From Streptomyces antarcticus (lineage in GTDB: Bacteria > Actinomycetota > Actinomycetes > Streptomycetales > Streptomycetaceae), in contig NZ_JAPNLM010000017.1 of NCBI RefSeq assembly GCF_026627255.1, forward strand, positions 62,001 to 126,000: 64,000 nucleotides of DNA. The letters are read 5' to 3'. Position 1 is the stretch's first letter; each line of letters starts with the position of its first letter. Positions 21,020-30,049 of the stretch are shown here, one piece after another. The notes under the pieces were generated by a model that was not told where the DNA came from, made no database searches, and was given only the letters and a program-made list of their open reading frames with translations. The position numbers and the translations under genes were made by a program.

Positions 21020-23119
21020 GTGAGCAGCGCGAACGATTCCCCGCCGGAGCAGCTCGCGCTGATCCGGGAGATGGTTGCCGAGGCGAAGGCCAAGGCGCCC
21101 AAGGCGAAGCCCCGGACCTGGCGCGGGGCCGCCCTCGCCGAGGAGCTGCCCGTCGCGCGCGTCCTCGTCAACAAGGGCGTGCTCCACCTCGACCAGCTCT
21201 GGGACTACGCCGTCCCGGCCGAGCTCTCCGAGGCCGCGCAGCCCGGTGTCCGCGTCCGGGTCCGCTTCGGGGCCGGGTCGCACCAGGTGCGGGGCGGGCG
21301 CCGCGAGGGCGGCGGCCTCATCGACGGGTTCGTCGTCGAGCGCCGCGCCGAGTCCGACTACGACGGGGCGCTGGCCGCCCTGGCCCACGTGGTCTCTCCC
21401 GAGGTCGTGCTCGGCCCCCCGATGCTGGCACTGGCCCGCGCCGTCGCCGACCGGTACGCCGGCAGCCTCGCCGACGTCCTCCAGCTCGCCCTGCCCCCGC
21501 GCAACGCCCGTGCCGAGGCCAAGCCCTCGCCCGAGCCGCTGCCCCCGCCCGCCGTGCCCGACCCCGGGGGCTGGGAGCGGTACGGCTCCGGTCCCGCCTT
21601 CCTGCGGGCCCTGGCCACCGGCGGCACCCCGCGCGCCGTGTGGACCGCCCTGCCGGGCCCCGGCTGGGCCGACGAACTCGCCCGGGCCGTGGCCGCCACC
21701 CTCGCCTCCGGCCGCGGGGCCCTCGCCGTCGTACCCGACGGGCGGACCGCCGCCCGGGTCGACGCCGCGCTGACCGCGCTCCTCGGCGAGGGACGGCACG
21801 CCCTGCTCACCGCCGAGTCCGGGCCCGAGAAGCGCTACCGCCAGTGGCTCGCGGTCTCCCGCGGCTCCGTGCGGGCCGTCGTCGGCACCCGGGCGGCGAT
21901 GTTCGCACCCGTACGGGACCTCGGACTCGTCGCCGTCTGGGACGACGGGGACTCCAGCCACAGCGACGACAACGCCCCCTTCCCGCACGTCCGGGAGGTG
22001 CTGGAGCTGCGCTCGGTCACCGACGGCTGCGCCTTCCTGGCCGGCAGCACCAGCTGCACCGTGGAGGCCGCCCAGCTCGTCGAGTCGGGCTGGGCGCGGC
22101 CGCTCGTCGCGACCCGCGAGACGGTGCGCGCGTACGCCCCCCGGATCCGCACCGTGGGCGACGAACTACTGGCCCGCGACGGGGCGGCCCGCGCCGCGCG
22201 GCTGCCGAGCCTGGCGTGGGAGACCGTACGGGAGGGGCTCAAGACCGGGCCCGTCCTGGTCCAGGTGCCGCGCCGGGGCTACGTGCCCCGGCTGGCGTGC
22301 GAGCGGTGCCGCACCCCGGCCCGCTGCACGGTCTGCGCGGGGCCGCTGGAGGCGCCCGACGCGCGGGACCTCCAGTGCGGCTGGTGCGGGCGCGGCGAGC
22401 CCTCGTGGCACTGCGAGGAGTGCGGGTCGTTCCGCCTGCGGGCCCAGGTGGTGGGGGCCCGGCGGACCGCCGAGGAACTGGGGCGGGCCTTCCCGGCCGT
22501 GCCCGTACGGACGTCCGGGCGCGACCACGTCCTGGATGAGGTGCCGGACGGGCCCGCGCTGGTGGTGTGCACCCCTGGGGCCGAGCCGGTCGCGGCGGGC
22601 GCCGGGTACGCGGCGGCGCTGCTGCTGGACGGCTGGGCGATGCTGGGCCGGCCCGACCTGCGGGCGGGGGAGGACGCGCTGCGGCGGTGGATCGCGGCCG
22701 CGTCGCTGGTACGGGCGGAGGGGCAGGTCGTGGTGGTCGCCGAGCCGACGCTGCGGCCGGTCCAGGCGCTGGTGCGGTGGGACCCGGTGGGCCACGCCGT
22801 ACGGGAACTGGCCGAGCGGGCCCAGCTGGGCTTCCCCCCGGTGTCCCGGATGGCGGCGGTGGCGGGGCGCGGCGAGGCGGTGGAAGCCTTCCTGGCCGGA
22901 GCCGGACTCCCGGCCGACGCCGAGATCCTGGGCCCGGTACCGCTCCCCGGCCGGCGCGGGGCGCCCTCCGCTGGGGAACGGGCGCTGGTGCGGGTCCCGC
23001 CGGGCAGCGGCGCCGCCCTGGCCGCCGCGCTGAAGGCGGCGCAGGCCGCGCGGATGGCGCGGGGGGTTCCGGCGGCGGAGGCGGTCCGGGTCCGGATCGA
23101 CCCGCCGGACATCGGCTGA
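21020..23119 (+). CDS. priA: primosomal protein N' (PriA-like), helicase-inactive actinobacterial form
   Basis: PriA restarts stalled replication forks. The 699-residue protein has the 3'-DNA-binding N-terminal domain (ARVLVNKGVLHLDQLWDYAVP) and the zinc-binding region with paired cysteines (CERCRTPARCTVC, CGWCGRGEPSWHCEECG). It has no Walker A GxGKT and no DEAH-type Walker B: the expected DExH region reads VAVWDDGDSSHS. Actinobacterial PriA proteins are known to lack these motifs, so this one probably binds forks without unwinding DNA. It starts at GTG 21020 and is convergent with the helix-turn-helix gene downstream. Confidence 0.9.
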   Translation: MSSANDSPPEQLALIREMVAEAKAKAPKAKPRTWRGAALAEELPVARVLVNKGVLHLDQLWDYAVPAELSEAAQPGVRVRVRFGAGSHQVRGGRREGGGLIDGFVVERRAESDYDGALAALAHVVSPEVVLGPPMLALARAVADRYAGSLADVLQLALPPRNARAEAKPSPEPLPPPAVPDPGGWERYGSGPAFLRALATGGTPRAVWTALPGPGWADELARAVAATLASGRGALAVVPDGRTAARVDAALTALLGEGRHALLTAESGPEKRYRQWLAVSRGSVRAVVGTRAAMFAPVRDLGLVAVWDDGDSSHSDDNAPFPHVREVLELRSVTDGCAFLAGSTSCTVEAAQLVESGWARPLVATRETVRAYAPRIRTVGDELLARDGAARAARLPSLAWETVREGLKTGPVLVQVPRRGYVPRLACERCRTPARCTVCAGPLEAPDARDLQCGWCGRGEPSWHCEECGSFRLRAQVVGARRTAEELGRAFPAVPVRTSGRDHVLDEVPDGPALVVCTPGAEPVAAGAGYAAALLLDGWAMLGRPDLRAGEDALRRWIAAASLVRAEGQVVVVAEPTLRPVQALVRWDPVGHAVRELAERAQLGFPPVSRMAAVAGRGEAVEAFLAGAGLPADAEILGPVPLPGRRGAPSAGERALVRVPPGSGAALAAALKAAQAARMARGVPAAEAVRVRIDPPDIG

Positions 23120-23147
23120 CCGGTCGTGTGCGTCGCGGGCAGCCGGA

Positions 23148-23190
23148 CGCCCCCGGTGGGGCGACCGTACGGGGTCGTCCGCCGGGGGCG
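23148..23190. terminator. imperfect bidirectional terminator between priA and the HTH gene
   Basis: CGCCCCCGG (23148-23156) pairs with CCGGGGGCG (23182-23190), and CGACC (23162-23166) with GGTCG (23173-23177). It lies between two convergent stop codons. Confidence 0.55.
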
Positions 23191-23259
23191 GGGGCGCGTG
23201 CGCGGGGCGGGAGCGGCCGGGCCGTCGGGGGTCGGCGACCCGGCGGCGGACGCTCCCGG

Positions 23260-23784
23260 TCAACCGTTGCGCGGGCCGGGGAAGGCCGGCGGACGGGGTG
23301 CGCCCGCCACGGCCGGGGACTCCTCGCGCAAGGGCTGCGGGGGCAGCGAGCGGGCCGCCGGGACGGTCGGCAGCGGGCCCAGGGTCCGGGTGGTGGTCGT
23401 CGCCTCGGCCAGCGGCTCCGCGGACTCGGCGCTCTGCGCCCGCCGGGCGCCGTACCGGCGGTGCACGGCCTGCTTGGTGACGCCGAGCGCCGAACCGACC
23501 GCGTCCCACGAGAAGCCGAGCGAGCGGTCGAAGTCCACCGCGGCGGTGACCAGCGTCTCTACGCTGTCCCGGAGCTCCTGCGCGAGACGGACGGTGGGCG
23601 CGGGCGCCCGTCCGTAGACGACGAAGCCCGTGGAGGGACCAGAGCGGCGCGGGCGGTACACATTGCCGAGCTGGGCGGTGAGCGTGCGCAGGGCATCCAC
23701 CTGCCGGCGAACCCGCTCGATGTCCCGCACCAGCAGGTGCAGGCTGGCCCGGGCTTGGGCGTCGTGGGTGGCGTGGTCGGCCAT
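23260..23784 (-). CDS. helix-turn-helix protein of unknown role
   Basis: The 174-residue protein starts at the ATG at 23784 (MADHATHDAQAR). Residues 1-80 look helical and amphipathic. A compact helix-turn-helix lies at about residues 91-112 (FSWDAVGSALGVTKQAVHRRYG), resembling the DNA-binding segment of several Streptomyces small regulators. The C-terminal third is rich in Pro, Ala and Thr and is probably disordered. It stands alone, convergent with priA and divergent from fmt. Its target is not known. Confidence 0.8.
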   Translation of the reverse strand: MADHATHDAQARASLHLLVRDIERVRRQVDALRTLTAQLGNVYRPRRSGPSTGFVVYGRAPAPTVRLAQELRDSVETLVTAAVDFDRSLGFSWDAVGSALGVTKQAVHRRYGARRAQSAESAEPLAEATTTTRTLGPLPTVPAARSLPPQPLREESPAVAGAPRPPAFPGPRNG

Positions 23785-24035
23785 GAAGAAGCCTCTCGAA
23801 CCGGTGCTGAAGGGCGGATCGGGCCGCAGACACCATTCACGACGCGGCCCGTTTTGGTCAATCTCCTTTGACCAACGCGTCACCCGGCGCCCAGGTCACG
23901 CTGTGGGGGCGTGTCGGCATATGCGAGAGGCGCGCGCGTGTGCGTACGCCCCCTCGCGACCACCGGTGGGCCGCGGGGGACCGGGACCATAGACTGGTGC
24001 GCTGCTGACAGCCGAGATAGCGAGGTAGGACCCCA

Positions 24036-24968
24036 GTGAAGCTCGTCTTCGCAGGCACCCCCGAGGTCGCCGTGCCCGCCCTGGACGCCCTCATCGCCTC
24101 CGGGCGGCACGAGGTCGCCGCCGTCGTCACCCGGCCCGACGCACCGGCCGGCCGCGGCCGGCGCCTCGTCGCCAGCCCGGTCGCCGAACGCGCCGAGGAG
24201 GCGGGCATCGAGGTCCTCAAGCCCGTCCGGCCGCGCGACCCCGACTTCCAGGCCCGGCTGCGCGAGATCGCCCCCGACTGCTGCCCCGTCGTCGCCTACG
24301 GGGCGCTGATCCCCAAGAGCGCCCTCGACATCCCCCGGCTCGGGTGGGTCAACCTGCACTTCTCGCTGCTGCCGGCCTGGCGCGGAGCCGCCCCCGTCCA
24401 GCACTCGATCATGGCCGGCGACCAGGTCACCGGCGCCTCCACCTTCCAGATCGAGGAAGGCCTGGACTCCGGCCCCGTCTACGGGATCCTGACCGAGGAG
24501 ATCCGCCCCACCGACACCAGCGGTGACCTGCTGACCCGGCTGGCGTTCGCCGGATCCGGGCTGCTGTCCGCCACCATGGACGGCATCGAGGACGGCACCC
24601 TGCGCGCCGTCGCGCAGCCCCTGGACGGGCTCTCGCTCGCCCCCAAGATCACGGTGGAGGACGCCCGGATCGACTGGAAGGCCCCGGCGATGCGCGCCGA
24701 CCGCGTGGTGCGCGGCTGCACGCCGGCCCCGGGCGCGTGGACCGTCTTCCGCGGGGAGCGGCTCAAGCTGATCTCGGTCGGACTCGTGCCCGACCGGACC
24801 GACCTGGAGCCCGGCGTCCTGGCCCCGGCCAAGAACAACGTCCACGTGGGCACCGGATCGCACGCCGTCGAGCTGCTGTGGGTGCAGCCGCAGGGCAAGA
24901 AGCCCATGCGCGGCGCCGACTGGGCGCGCGGGGCGCGCATCGCCCCCGGGGAGCGTCTCGTGCCGTGA
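24036..24968 (+). CDS. fmt: methionyl-tRNA formyltransferase
   Basis: Fmt formylates initiator Met-tRNA using 10-formyl-tetrahydrofolate. The 310-residue protein begins with KLVFAGTPEVAVPALDAL. It has the formyl-folate domain signature FSLLPAWRGAAPVQHSI with the catalytic Asn-His-Asp set (VNLHFSLLP, GLDSGPVY). The C-terminal OB-like domain carries RLKLISVG and AVELLWVQPQGKKPM. It starts at GTG 24036. rsmB follows in the standard order fmt-rsmB. Confidence 0.96.
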   Translation: MKLVFAGTPEVAVPALDALIASGRHEVAAVVTRPDAPAGRGRRLVASPVAERAEEAGIEVLKPVRPRDPDFQARLREIAPDCCPVVAYGALIPKSALDIPRLGWVNLHFSLLPAWRGAAPVQHSIMAGDQVTGASTFQIEEGLDSGPVYGILTEEIRPTDTSGDLLTRLAFAGSGLLSATMDGIEDGTLRAVAQPLDGLSLAPKITVEDARIDWKAPAMRADRVVRGCTPAPGAWTVFRGERLKLISVGLVPDRTDLEPGVLAPAKNNVHVGTGSHAVELLWVQPQGKKPMRGADWARGARIAPGERLVP

Positions 24969-25138
24969 CCGGAGGCCACAGCACCGGGCGGCGGCGACGT
25001 AGGCTGATCCGAGGACGCGCGGCCGCGCGGGCCCGTCCCGCGCCCCGCTCGTCTCCGCGCGCGGGCCCACCACTCGCCCGTACGCGCCCGCACCCCTCGC
25101 CGTACCCGTAGCACTCGTACATCCGGAGCACCTTTCAC

Positions 25139-26614
25139 GTGAGCGAACAGCCCCGCAGTCGTCCCGCCGCCGCAGGCGCGGGAGACAAGCCGGCCAAGTC
25201 GGCCAAGCCGCACCGCAGGCCCAAGAAGGACCCCGTCCGGATGCTGGCCTTCCAGGTGCTCAGGGCGGTGGACGAGCGCGACGCGTACGCCAACCTCGTA
25301 CTGCCCCCGCTGCTGCGCAAGGCCCGCCAGGACGAGAGCTTCCAGGCCCGGGACGCGGCACTGGCCACCGAGCTGGTCTACGGCACGCTGCGCCGGCAGG
25401 GCACGTACGACGCCGTCATCAAGGCGTGCATCGACCGGCCGCTGCGGGAGGTGGACCCGCCGGTCCTCGACGTGCTGTCGCTCGGCGCGCACCAGCTGCT
25501 GGGCACCCGCATCCCGACGCACGCCGCGGTCTCGGCGAGCGTGGAGCTGGCCCGGGTGGTGCTCGGCGACGGGCGCGCCAAGTTCGTGAACGCCGTGCTG
25601 CGCAAGATCTCCGCCCACGACATGGACGGCTGGCTGGAGCGGGTCGCCCCGCCGTACGAGGACGACGCCGAGGAGCACCTCGCGGTCTACCACTCGCACC
25701 CGCGCTGGGTCGTCAGCGCCCTGTGGGACTCCCTCGGCGGCGGCCGCGCCGGCATCGAGGACCTGCTGGAGGCCGACAACGAACGGCCCGAGGTGACGCT
25801 CGTCGCCCGGCCCGGGCGGTCCACCCCGGAAGAGCTGCTGGAGGCGGTCGGCGAGGACTCGGCGCTGCCGGGCCGCTGGTCGCCGTACGCCGTCCGGATG
25901 GCCGAGGGTGGTGAGCCGGGCGCGCTGGAAGCGGTGCGCGACGGCCGCGCCGGAGTCCAGGACGAGGGCAGCCAGCTCGTGGCCATGGCCCTCGCGGCGG
26001 CGCCGGTCGAGGGCCGCGACGAGCGCTGGCTCGACGGCTGCGCGGGCCCCGGCGGCAAGGCGGCCCTGCTCGCGGCGCTGGCCGCGCGGCGGGGAGCGTT
26101 CCTGCTGGCCTCCGAGAAGCAGCCGCACCGGGCGCGCCTGGTGGAGAAGGCGCTGGCCGGCAACCCCGGCCCGTACCAGGTCATCACGGCGGACGGGACC
26201 CGCCCGCCGTGGCGGCCGGGCTCCTTCGACCGGGTCCTGATGGACGTCCCCTGCACGGGCCTGGGCGCGCTGCGCCGCCGCCCGGAGGCGCGCTGGCGCC
26301 GCCGCCCGGAGGACCTGGAGGGCTTCGCGCCGCTCCAGCGCGGGCTGCTGAGGGAGGCCCTGTCGGCGGTCCGGGTGGGCGGGATCGTGGGCTACGCGAC
26401 GTGCTCCCCGCACCTGGCGGAGACCCGGGTGGTCGTGGACGACGTACTGAAGGGCCGGGGCGCGGGCAACGAGCCGGTGGCGGCCGAACTGATCGACGCC
26501 CGTCCGTACATGGCGGGCGTACCGGCCCTCGGGGACGGACCGGACGTCCAGCTGTGGCCGCACCTGCACGGGACGGACGCGATGTACCTGGCGCTGCTGA
26601 GGCGCACGGCGTAG
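25139..26614 (+). CDS. rsmB: 16S rRNA m5C967 methyltransferase RsmB
   Basis: RsmB methylates C967 of 16S rRNA. The 491-residue protein has a basic tail of about 30 residues, then a NusB-like helical domain (RMLAFQVLRAVDERDAYANLVLPPLL). The SAM-dependent Rossmann domain has DGCAGPGGKAALLAALA as motif I and the catalytic cysteine in LMDVPCTGLGALRRRPE (motif IV). The second conserved cysteine lies in GYATCSPHLAETR. It starts at GTG 25139, 170 bases after fmt. Confidence 0.95.
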   Translation: MSEQPRSRPAAAGAGDKPAKSAKPHRRPKKDPVRMLAFQVLRAVDERDAYANLVLPPLLRKARQDESFQARDAALATELVYGTLRRQGTYDAVIKACIDRPLREVDPPVLDVLSLGAHQLLGTRIPTHAAVSASVELARVVLGDGRAKFVNAVLRKISAHDMDGWLERVAPPYEDDAEEHLAVYHSHPRWVVSALWDSLGGGRAGIEDLLEADNERPEVTLVARPGRSTPEELLEAVGEDSALPGRWSPYAVRMAEGGEPGALEAVRDGRAGVQDEGSQLVAMALAAAPVEGRDERWLDGCAGPGGKAALLAALAARRGAFLLASEKQPHRARLVEKALAGNPGPYQVITADGTRPPWRPGSFDRVLMDVPCTGLGALRRRPEARWRRRPEDLEGFAPLQRGLLREALSAVRVGGIVGYATCSPHLAETRVVVDDVLKGRGAGNEPVAAELIDARPYMAGVPALGDGPDVQLWPHLHGTDAMYLALLRRTA

Positions 26615-26755
26615 CGGGCGGGACGGCTCGGCGAGGGGCTCGGGCGGGCGCGAAATCCGGTCGGATGATCCGCATGATCGTTTGATCGGAGTCGCGGCCG
26701 TCCCGACTTCCGGGGTCATGGCCGGAACGAGCCGGGGGCATGGCACGCTTGGGGC

Positions 26756-27442
26756 ATGGCCCCTCAGATCAATCCCAGCATCCTGTCCGCCGACTTCGCC
26801 CGCCTCGCCGAGGAGGCCAGGGCCGTCGAGGGCGCCGACTGGCTGCATGTCGACGTCATGGACAACCACTTCGTCCCGAACCTGACACTCGGCGTGCCGA
26901 TCGTCGAGTCGCTCAGCCGCGCCACGGACATCCCGCTGGACCTCCACCTGATGATCGAGGACCCCGACCGCTGGGCCCCGCAATACGTCGAGGCGGGGGC
27001 CGGATCGGTCACCTTCCACGCCGAGGCCGCGGCCGCGCCCGTACGGCTGGCGCGGGAGATCCGGGCCAAGGGGGCGCGGGCCTCGATGGCGCTCAAGCCC
27101 GCGACGCCGATCGAGCCGTACGAGGACCTCCTCCCCGAGCTCGACATGCTGCTGATCATGACGGTCGAGCCCGGCTTCGGCGGCCAGTCCTTCCTCGACA
27201 TCATGCTGCCCAAGATCCGCCGGACCCGGGAGCTGATCGCCAAGCACGGCCTGGAGCTGTGGCTCCAGGTCGACGGCGGGGTCTCGGCCTCGACCATCGA
27301 ACGCTGCGCCGAGGCCGGAGCCGACGTGTTCGTGGCGGGCAGCGCGGTCTACGGGGCGGCCGATCCGGCCGCCGCGGTGCGTACGCTGCGCGAGCAGGCG
27401 GGCGCGGCGATCGCCGCGGCGCCGTGGGCTTGCGACCACTGA
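26756..27442 (+). CDS. rpe: ribulose-phosphate 3-epimerase
   Basis: Rpe interconverts ribulose 5-phosphate and xylulose 5-phosphate in the pentose phosphate pathway. The 228-residue TIM barrel starts with INPSILSADFARL. Metal-binding His and catalytic Asp residues lie in HVDVMDNHFVPNLT and LDLHLMIEDP, the family motif MTVEPGFGGQSF is intact, and the second catalytic Asp is in QVDGGVS. A sugar-responsive SorC-type regulator follows 130 bases later, which may reflect sugar-phosphate control of this step. Confidence 0.97.
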   Translation: MAPQINPSILSADFARLAEEARAVEGADWLHVDVMDNHFVPNLTLGVPIVESLSRATDIPLDLHLMIEDPDRWAPQYVEAGAGSVTFHAEAAAAPVRLAREIRAKGARASMALKPATPIEPYEDLLPELDMLLIMTVEPGFGGQSFLDIMLPKIRRTRELIAKHGLELWLQVDGGVSASTIERCAEAGADVFVAGSAVYGAADPAAAVRTLREQAGAAIAAAPWACDH

Positions 27443-27526
27443 GGCGAGCGTTGGTGGACAGCTCGGTGAACGACAGCCGTCCAGGCTGATCAACGGCCGC
27501 CGGATCTGACAGGATGAACGGCGAGT

Positions 27527-27554
27527 CGAGAGTGTGAACACGAGAGTGTGAACA
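27527..27554 (+). repeat. 14-bp perfect tandem duplication upstream of the SorC-type regulator
   Basis: CGAGAGTGTGAACA occurs twice without a gap (27527-27540 and 27541-27554), ending 17 bases before the chosen GTG. It could be a recent slippage product or an operator for the regulator it precedes. Confidence 0.75.
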
Positions 27555-27571
27555 GCAGTGAGGAGAACGCG

Positions 27572-28594
27572 GTGTCTGCAATGTCGGCGGGACGGTCAGC
27601 CCTGCGGATGGGACCCGCGGAGCTGGTGCAGGCGGCGGCCATGGCGCGCCGCTTCTACCTGGAGGGCAAGTCCAAGATCCAGATCGCCGAGGAGTTCGGC
27701 GTGAGCCGCTTCAAGGTGGCCCGGGTCCTGGAGACCGCCCTCGAACGGGACCTCGTGCGCATCGAGATCCGGGTGCCGGCCGAGCTGGACGCGGAGCGAT
27801 CCGACGCGCTGCGCGCCCGGTACGGGCTACGGCACGCGGTGGTCGTGGAGTCGCCGGCCGACGCGACCGAGGACGCGCCCGACCCGGAGAACCTGGGGGC
27901 GGTCGCCGCCGACCTGCTGGGCGAGCTGGTCAACGAGGGCGACGTACTGGGCCTGGCGTGGGGCCGGTCGACCATCCACATGGCGGCGTCCCTGCACCGG
28001 CTGCCCCCCTGCACCGTGGTGCAGCTGACGGGCGTGTACGACGCAGGCACCGCGGAACGCGGCTCGGTGGAGGCCGTGCGCCGGGCCGCCCAGGTCTCGG
28101 GCGGGGACGCCCACCCCATCTACGCGCCCATGCTGCTGCCCGATCCGGCGACCGCGGCGGCACTGCGCGGCCAGACCGGGATCGCGCGCGCCTTCGAATA
28201 CTTCGACAAGGTGACCGTCGCGGCCGTCTCCATCGGCTCGTGGGAGCCGGGGATCTCGACCGTCCACGACATGCTCAGCGACGAGGAGCGGGCCCACTAC
28301 GCCTCGCTGGGCGTCGCGGCGGAGATGTCCGCCCACCTCTTCGACGCCGAGGGCCGGCGCGTCGGACGCGACCTCGGCGAGCGGTGCATCACCGTCGAGG
28401 CGGACCGGCTGCGGCGGATCCCCGAGGTCGTGGCGATCGCGGGCGGGCTGCGGAAGGCCTCCGCGATCGGGGCGGTGCTGCGGTCGGGCCTGGTGACCAG
28501 CCTGGTCACGGACACGGCGGTCGCGGACTACCTGCTGACCGAGTCCCAGCCGGGCCTGCGTCCGGCGCTGGAACGCGCCGACCCGGACGACTAG
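27572..28594 (+). CDS. SorC/DeoR-type sugar-binding transcriptional regulator
   Basis: The 340-residue protein has an N-terminal helix-turn-helix (KSKIQIAEEFGVSRFKVARVLETA, about residues 34-57). A C-terminal sugar-phosphate-binding Rossmann domain of the SorC/CggR type follows, with GDVLGLAWGRS and QLTGVYDAG segments. Regulators of this class bind phosphorylated sugars and control sugar operons; CggR-like members control central glycolytic genes. The GTG at 27572 is chosen because AGGAG lies at 27561-27565; a GTG at 27548 is also in frame but has no ribosome site. No sugar transport genes adjoin it, so its target may be rpe or distant. Confidence 0.88.
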   Translation: MSAMSAGRSALRMGPAELVQAAAMARRFYLEGKSKIQIAEEFGVSRFKVARVLETALERDLVRIEIRVPAELDAERSDALRARYGLRHAVVVESPADATEDAPDPENLGAVAADLLGELVNEGDVLGLAWGRSTIHMAASLHRLPPCTVVQLTGVYDAGTAERGSVEAVRRAAQVSGGDAHPIYAPMLLPDPATAAALRGQTGIARAFEYFDKVTVAAVSIGSWEPGISTVHDMLSDEERAHYASLGVAAEMSAHLFDAEGRRVGRDLGERCITVEADRLRRIPEVVAIAGGLRKASAIGAVLRSGLVTSLVTDTAVADYLLTESQPGLRPALERADPDD

Positions 28595-28761
28595 CGGGAC
28601 CTGCCCGGACGACCGGCGGAAGCCGACCCGGACGACCTGCGGGAGCGGCCCGTCCGGCCGGTTCCGCGGCCGTGTCGCGGCCTCCCCCGAGGCGGATGGT
28701 GCCGGAATTGAGATCCGAACGGCGGACCGCGCGGCGGCCTGCTGGGCGCATACTGGTTCCA

Positions 28762-28983
28762 ATGACAAAGTCTGCAGTACCTCGCCGCCATTTGCCGTCC
28801 AGCCCGTTCAAGGCCCCCGTGGAACCGCCGCTCCGGCAGTTCAGCGTCGGCGACCGGGTCACTCACGATGAGCACGGCCTCGGCCGTGTCGTCGGAATCG
28901 AGGAGGGGATCGCCGTTCTGGTCGACTTCGGGTCGGTCCAGAAACGAATCCTGAGTCCGTACACCAAGATGGCCGCGCTCTGA
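28762..28983 (+). CDS. small CarD/CdnL N-domain-like protein
   Basis: The 73-residue protein starts at the ATG at 28762. Its last 48 residues (FSVGDRVTHDEHGLGRVVGIEEGIAVLVDFG) resemble the Tudor-like RNA-polymerase-interacting domain found at the start of CarD, CdnL and Mfd, where the pattern is FxxGDxVxxxxxGxGxVxxI. It lacks the DNA-binding second domain of CarD. A role in touching RNA polymerase is inference only; it could equally be a free-standing beta-barrel protein. A hairpin follows directly. Confidence 0.75.
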   Translation: MTKSAVPRRHLPSSPFKAPVEPPLRQFSVGDRVTHDEHGLGRVVGIEEGIAVLVDFGSVQKRILSPYTKMAAL

Positions 28984-28993
28984 GGCCACCGGA

Positions 28994-29011
28994 CGATTCG
29001 CGAGCGAATCG
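28994..29011 (+). terminator. short hairpin terminator after the CarD-like gene
   Basis: CGATTCG (28994-29000) and CGAATCG (29005-29011) form a perfect stem with the loop CGAG, followed by the A/T-containing GATATTTGG. Confidence 0.6.
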
Positions 29012-29032
29012 GATATTTGGCACGATCGGCGC

Positions 29033-29527
29033 ATGATCTTCAGGAACGTGCCCCGATCGTTGCTGCGTTTCCTCGGGGCCCTGTTCCTCTGCGCCGTGCT
29101 GGTCGGTGCGGCGGGCTGCGGCGGGTCGAAACCCGCGCCTGCCGCCGCCAGCACCAGCGCCGGTTCCGGCACGAGCACCGGTGCGAGTACCGCCTCCGGT
29201 GACGTGCCCGGTGGCGCGTCCAGCGCCGCCGCCCCCGGATGGGCGAAGGGGATGGCGACCGTACGCGCCGGTGCGCTGCCCCGGGAGGCCCGGGACGTGC
29301 TCGCGCTCATCGACGAGGGCGGGCCGTACCCCCACCGCCAGGACGGGACCGTCTTCGGGAACTTCGAGAAGGTCCTGCCCCGGCAGAAGCGCGGCTACTA
29401 CCACGAGTTCACCGTGCGGACGCCGGGCGAGCGGGACCGTGGGGCGCGGCGGATCGTGACGGGCGAGGGCGGGGAGTTCTTCTACACGGACGACCACTAC
29501 GAGACCTTCAAGGCGGTTCTCCGATGA
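29033..29527 (+). CDS. lipoprotein guanyl-specific ribonuclease (RNase Sa/barnase class)
   Basis: The 164-residue product begins with a signal peptide and lipobox-like LVGAAGC (Cys29), then an Ala/Ser/Thr/Gly linker to about residue 68. The C-terminal 95 residues match RNase Sa closely: ALPREARDVLALIDEGGPYPxxQDG, VFxNFExVLP and GYYHEFTV. The catalytic set is Glu125 (YYHEF), Arg140 (RRIVTG) and His155 (DDHYETF). The enzyme cleaves RNA after guanosine outside the cytoplasm. A barstar-type inhibitor gene overlaps its stop codon (ATGA), protecting the producing cell. The lipobox has Ala at -3, so it could instead be fully secreted. Confidence 0.93.
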   Translation: MIFRNVPRSLLRFLGALFLCAVLVGAAGCGGSKPAPAAASTSAGSGTSTGASTASGDVPGGASSAAAPGWAKGMATVRAGALPREARDVLALIDEGGPYPHRQDGTVFGNFEKVLPRQKRGYYHEFTVRTPGERDRGARRIVTGEGGEFFYTDDHYETFKAVLR

Positions 29528-29934
29528 CCCTGGACCCGCAGCCGCTGGGCCCCGCACTCGCCGCCGCGGAGGAGGCGGGCTGGACGACCGTACGCCTCGA
29601 CCTGGACGGCGTACGGACCAAGGCGGGGCTGATGCGGCGGGCCGGGGACGCGCTGGACGTGCCGGAGTGGTTCGGGGGGAACTGGGACGCGCTCGCTGAC
29701 GCCCTGCGGGACCTGTCGTGGCTGCCGGACGCCAAGGGGCGGCTGCTGGCGGTGACCTCCTGGCGGTCGTTCGCCGCGGCGCGGCCGGCCGACTGGGAGA
29801 CGCTGCGGGAGGTCCTGGAGGAGGCGGTCGACTTCTGGCGGGAGCGGCCCGAGGCGCGGGACGCGCCGCCGCTGACGGTGCTGCTGGCCGAGCCGGCCGC
29901 CCCGCGGGTCCGGGGGCGGCGCCGGAGCGGCTGA
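29524..29934 (+). CDS. barstar-family ribonuclease inhibitor
   Basis: Barstar binds and blocks guanyl-specific RNases in the cytoplasm. The 136-residue protein has the core motif WFGGNWDALADALRDL (about residues 49-64), equivalent to the barstar helix that plugs the RNase active site. The two key acidic residues, Asp35 and Asp39 in barstar, correspond to Asp55 and Asp59. The N-terminal 20 residues and the C-terminal Arg/Gly tail are extra. Its ATG overlaps the RNase stop (ATGA), so the immunity protein is made in step with the enzyme. Confidence 0.92.
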   Translation: MTLDPQPLGPALAAAEEAGWTTVRLDLDGVRTKAGLMRRAGDALDVPEWFGGNWDALADALRDLSWLPDAKGRLLAVTSWRSFAAARPADWETLREVLEEAVDFWRERPEARDAPPLTVLLAEPAAPRVRGRRRSG

Positions 29935-30049
29935 GGGCGCGTATGCACGGTCGTCCGGCGGCCTTACCCGTGCCCGAGAGGGATCGAGCGCGGCGGTGGA
30001 GGCCTTCGCGTCATGCGGGGGCCGGCTTCGCGGGGTCCGCCGCGTCCGG

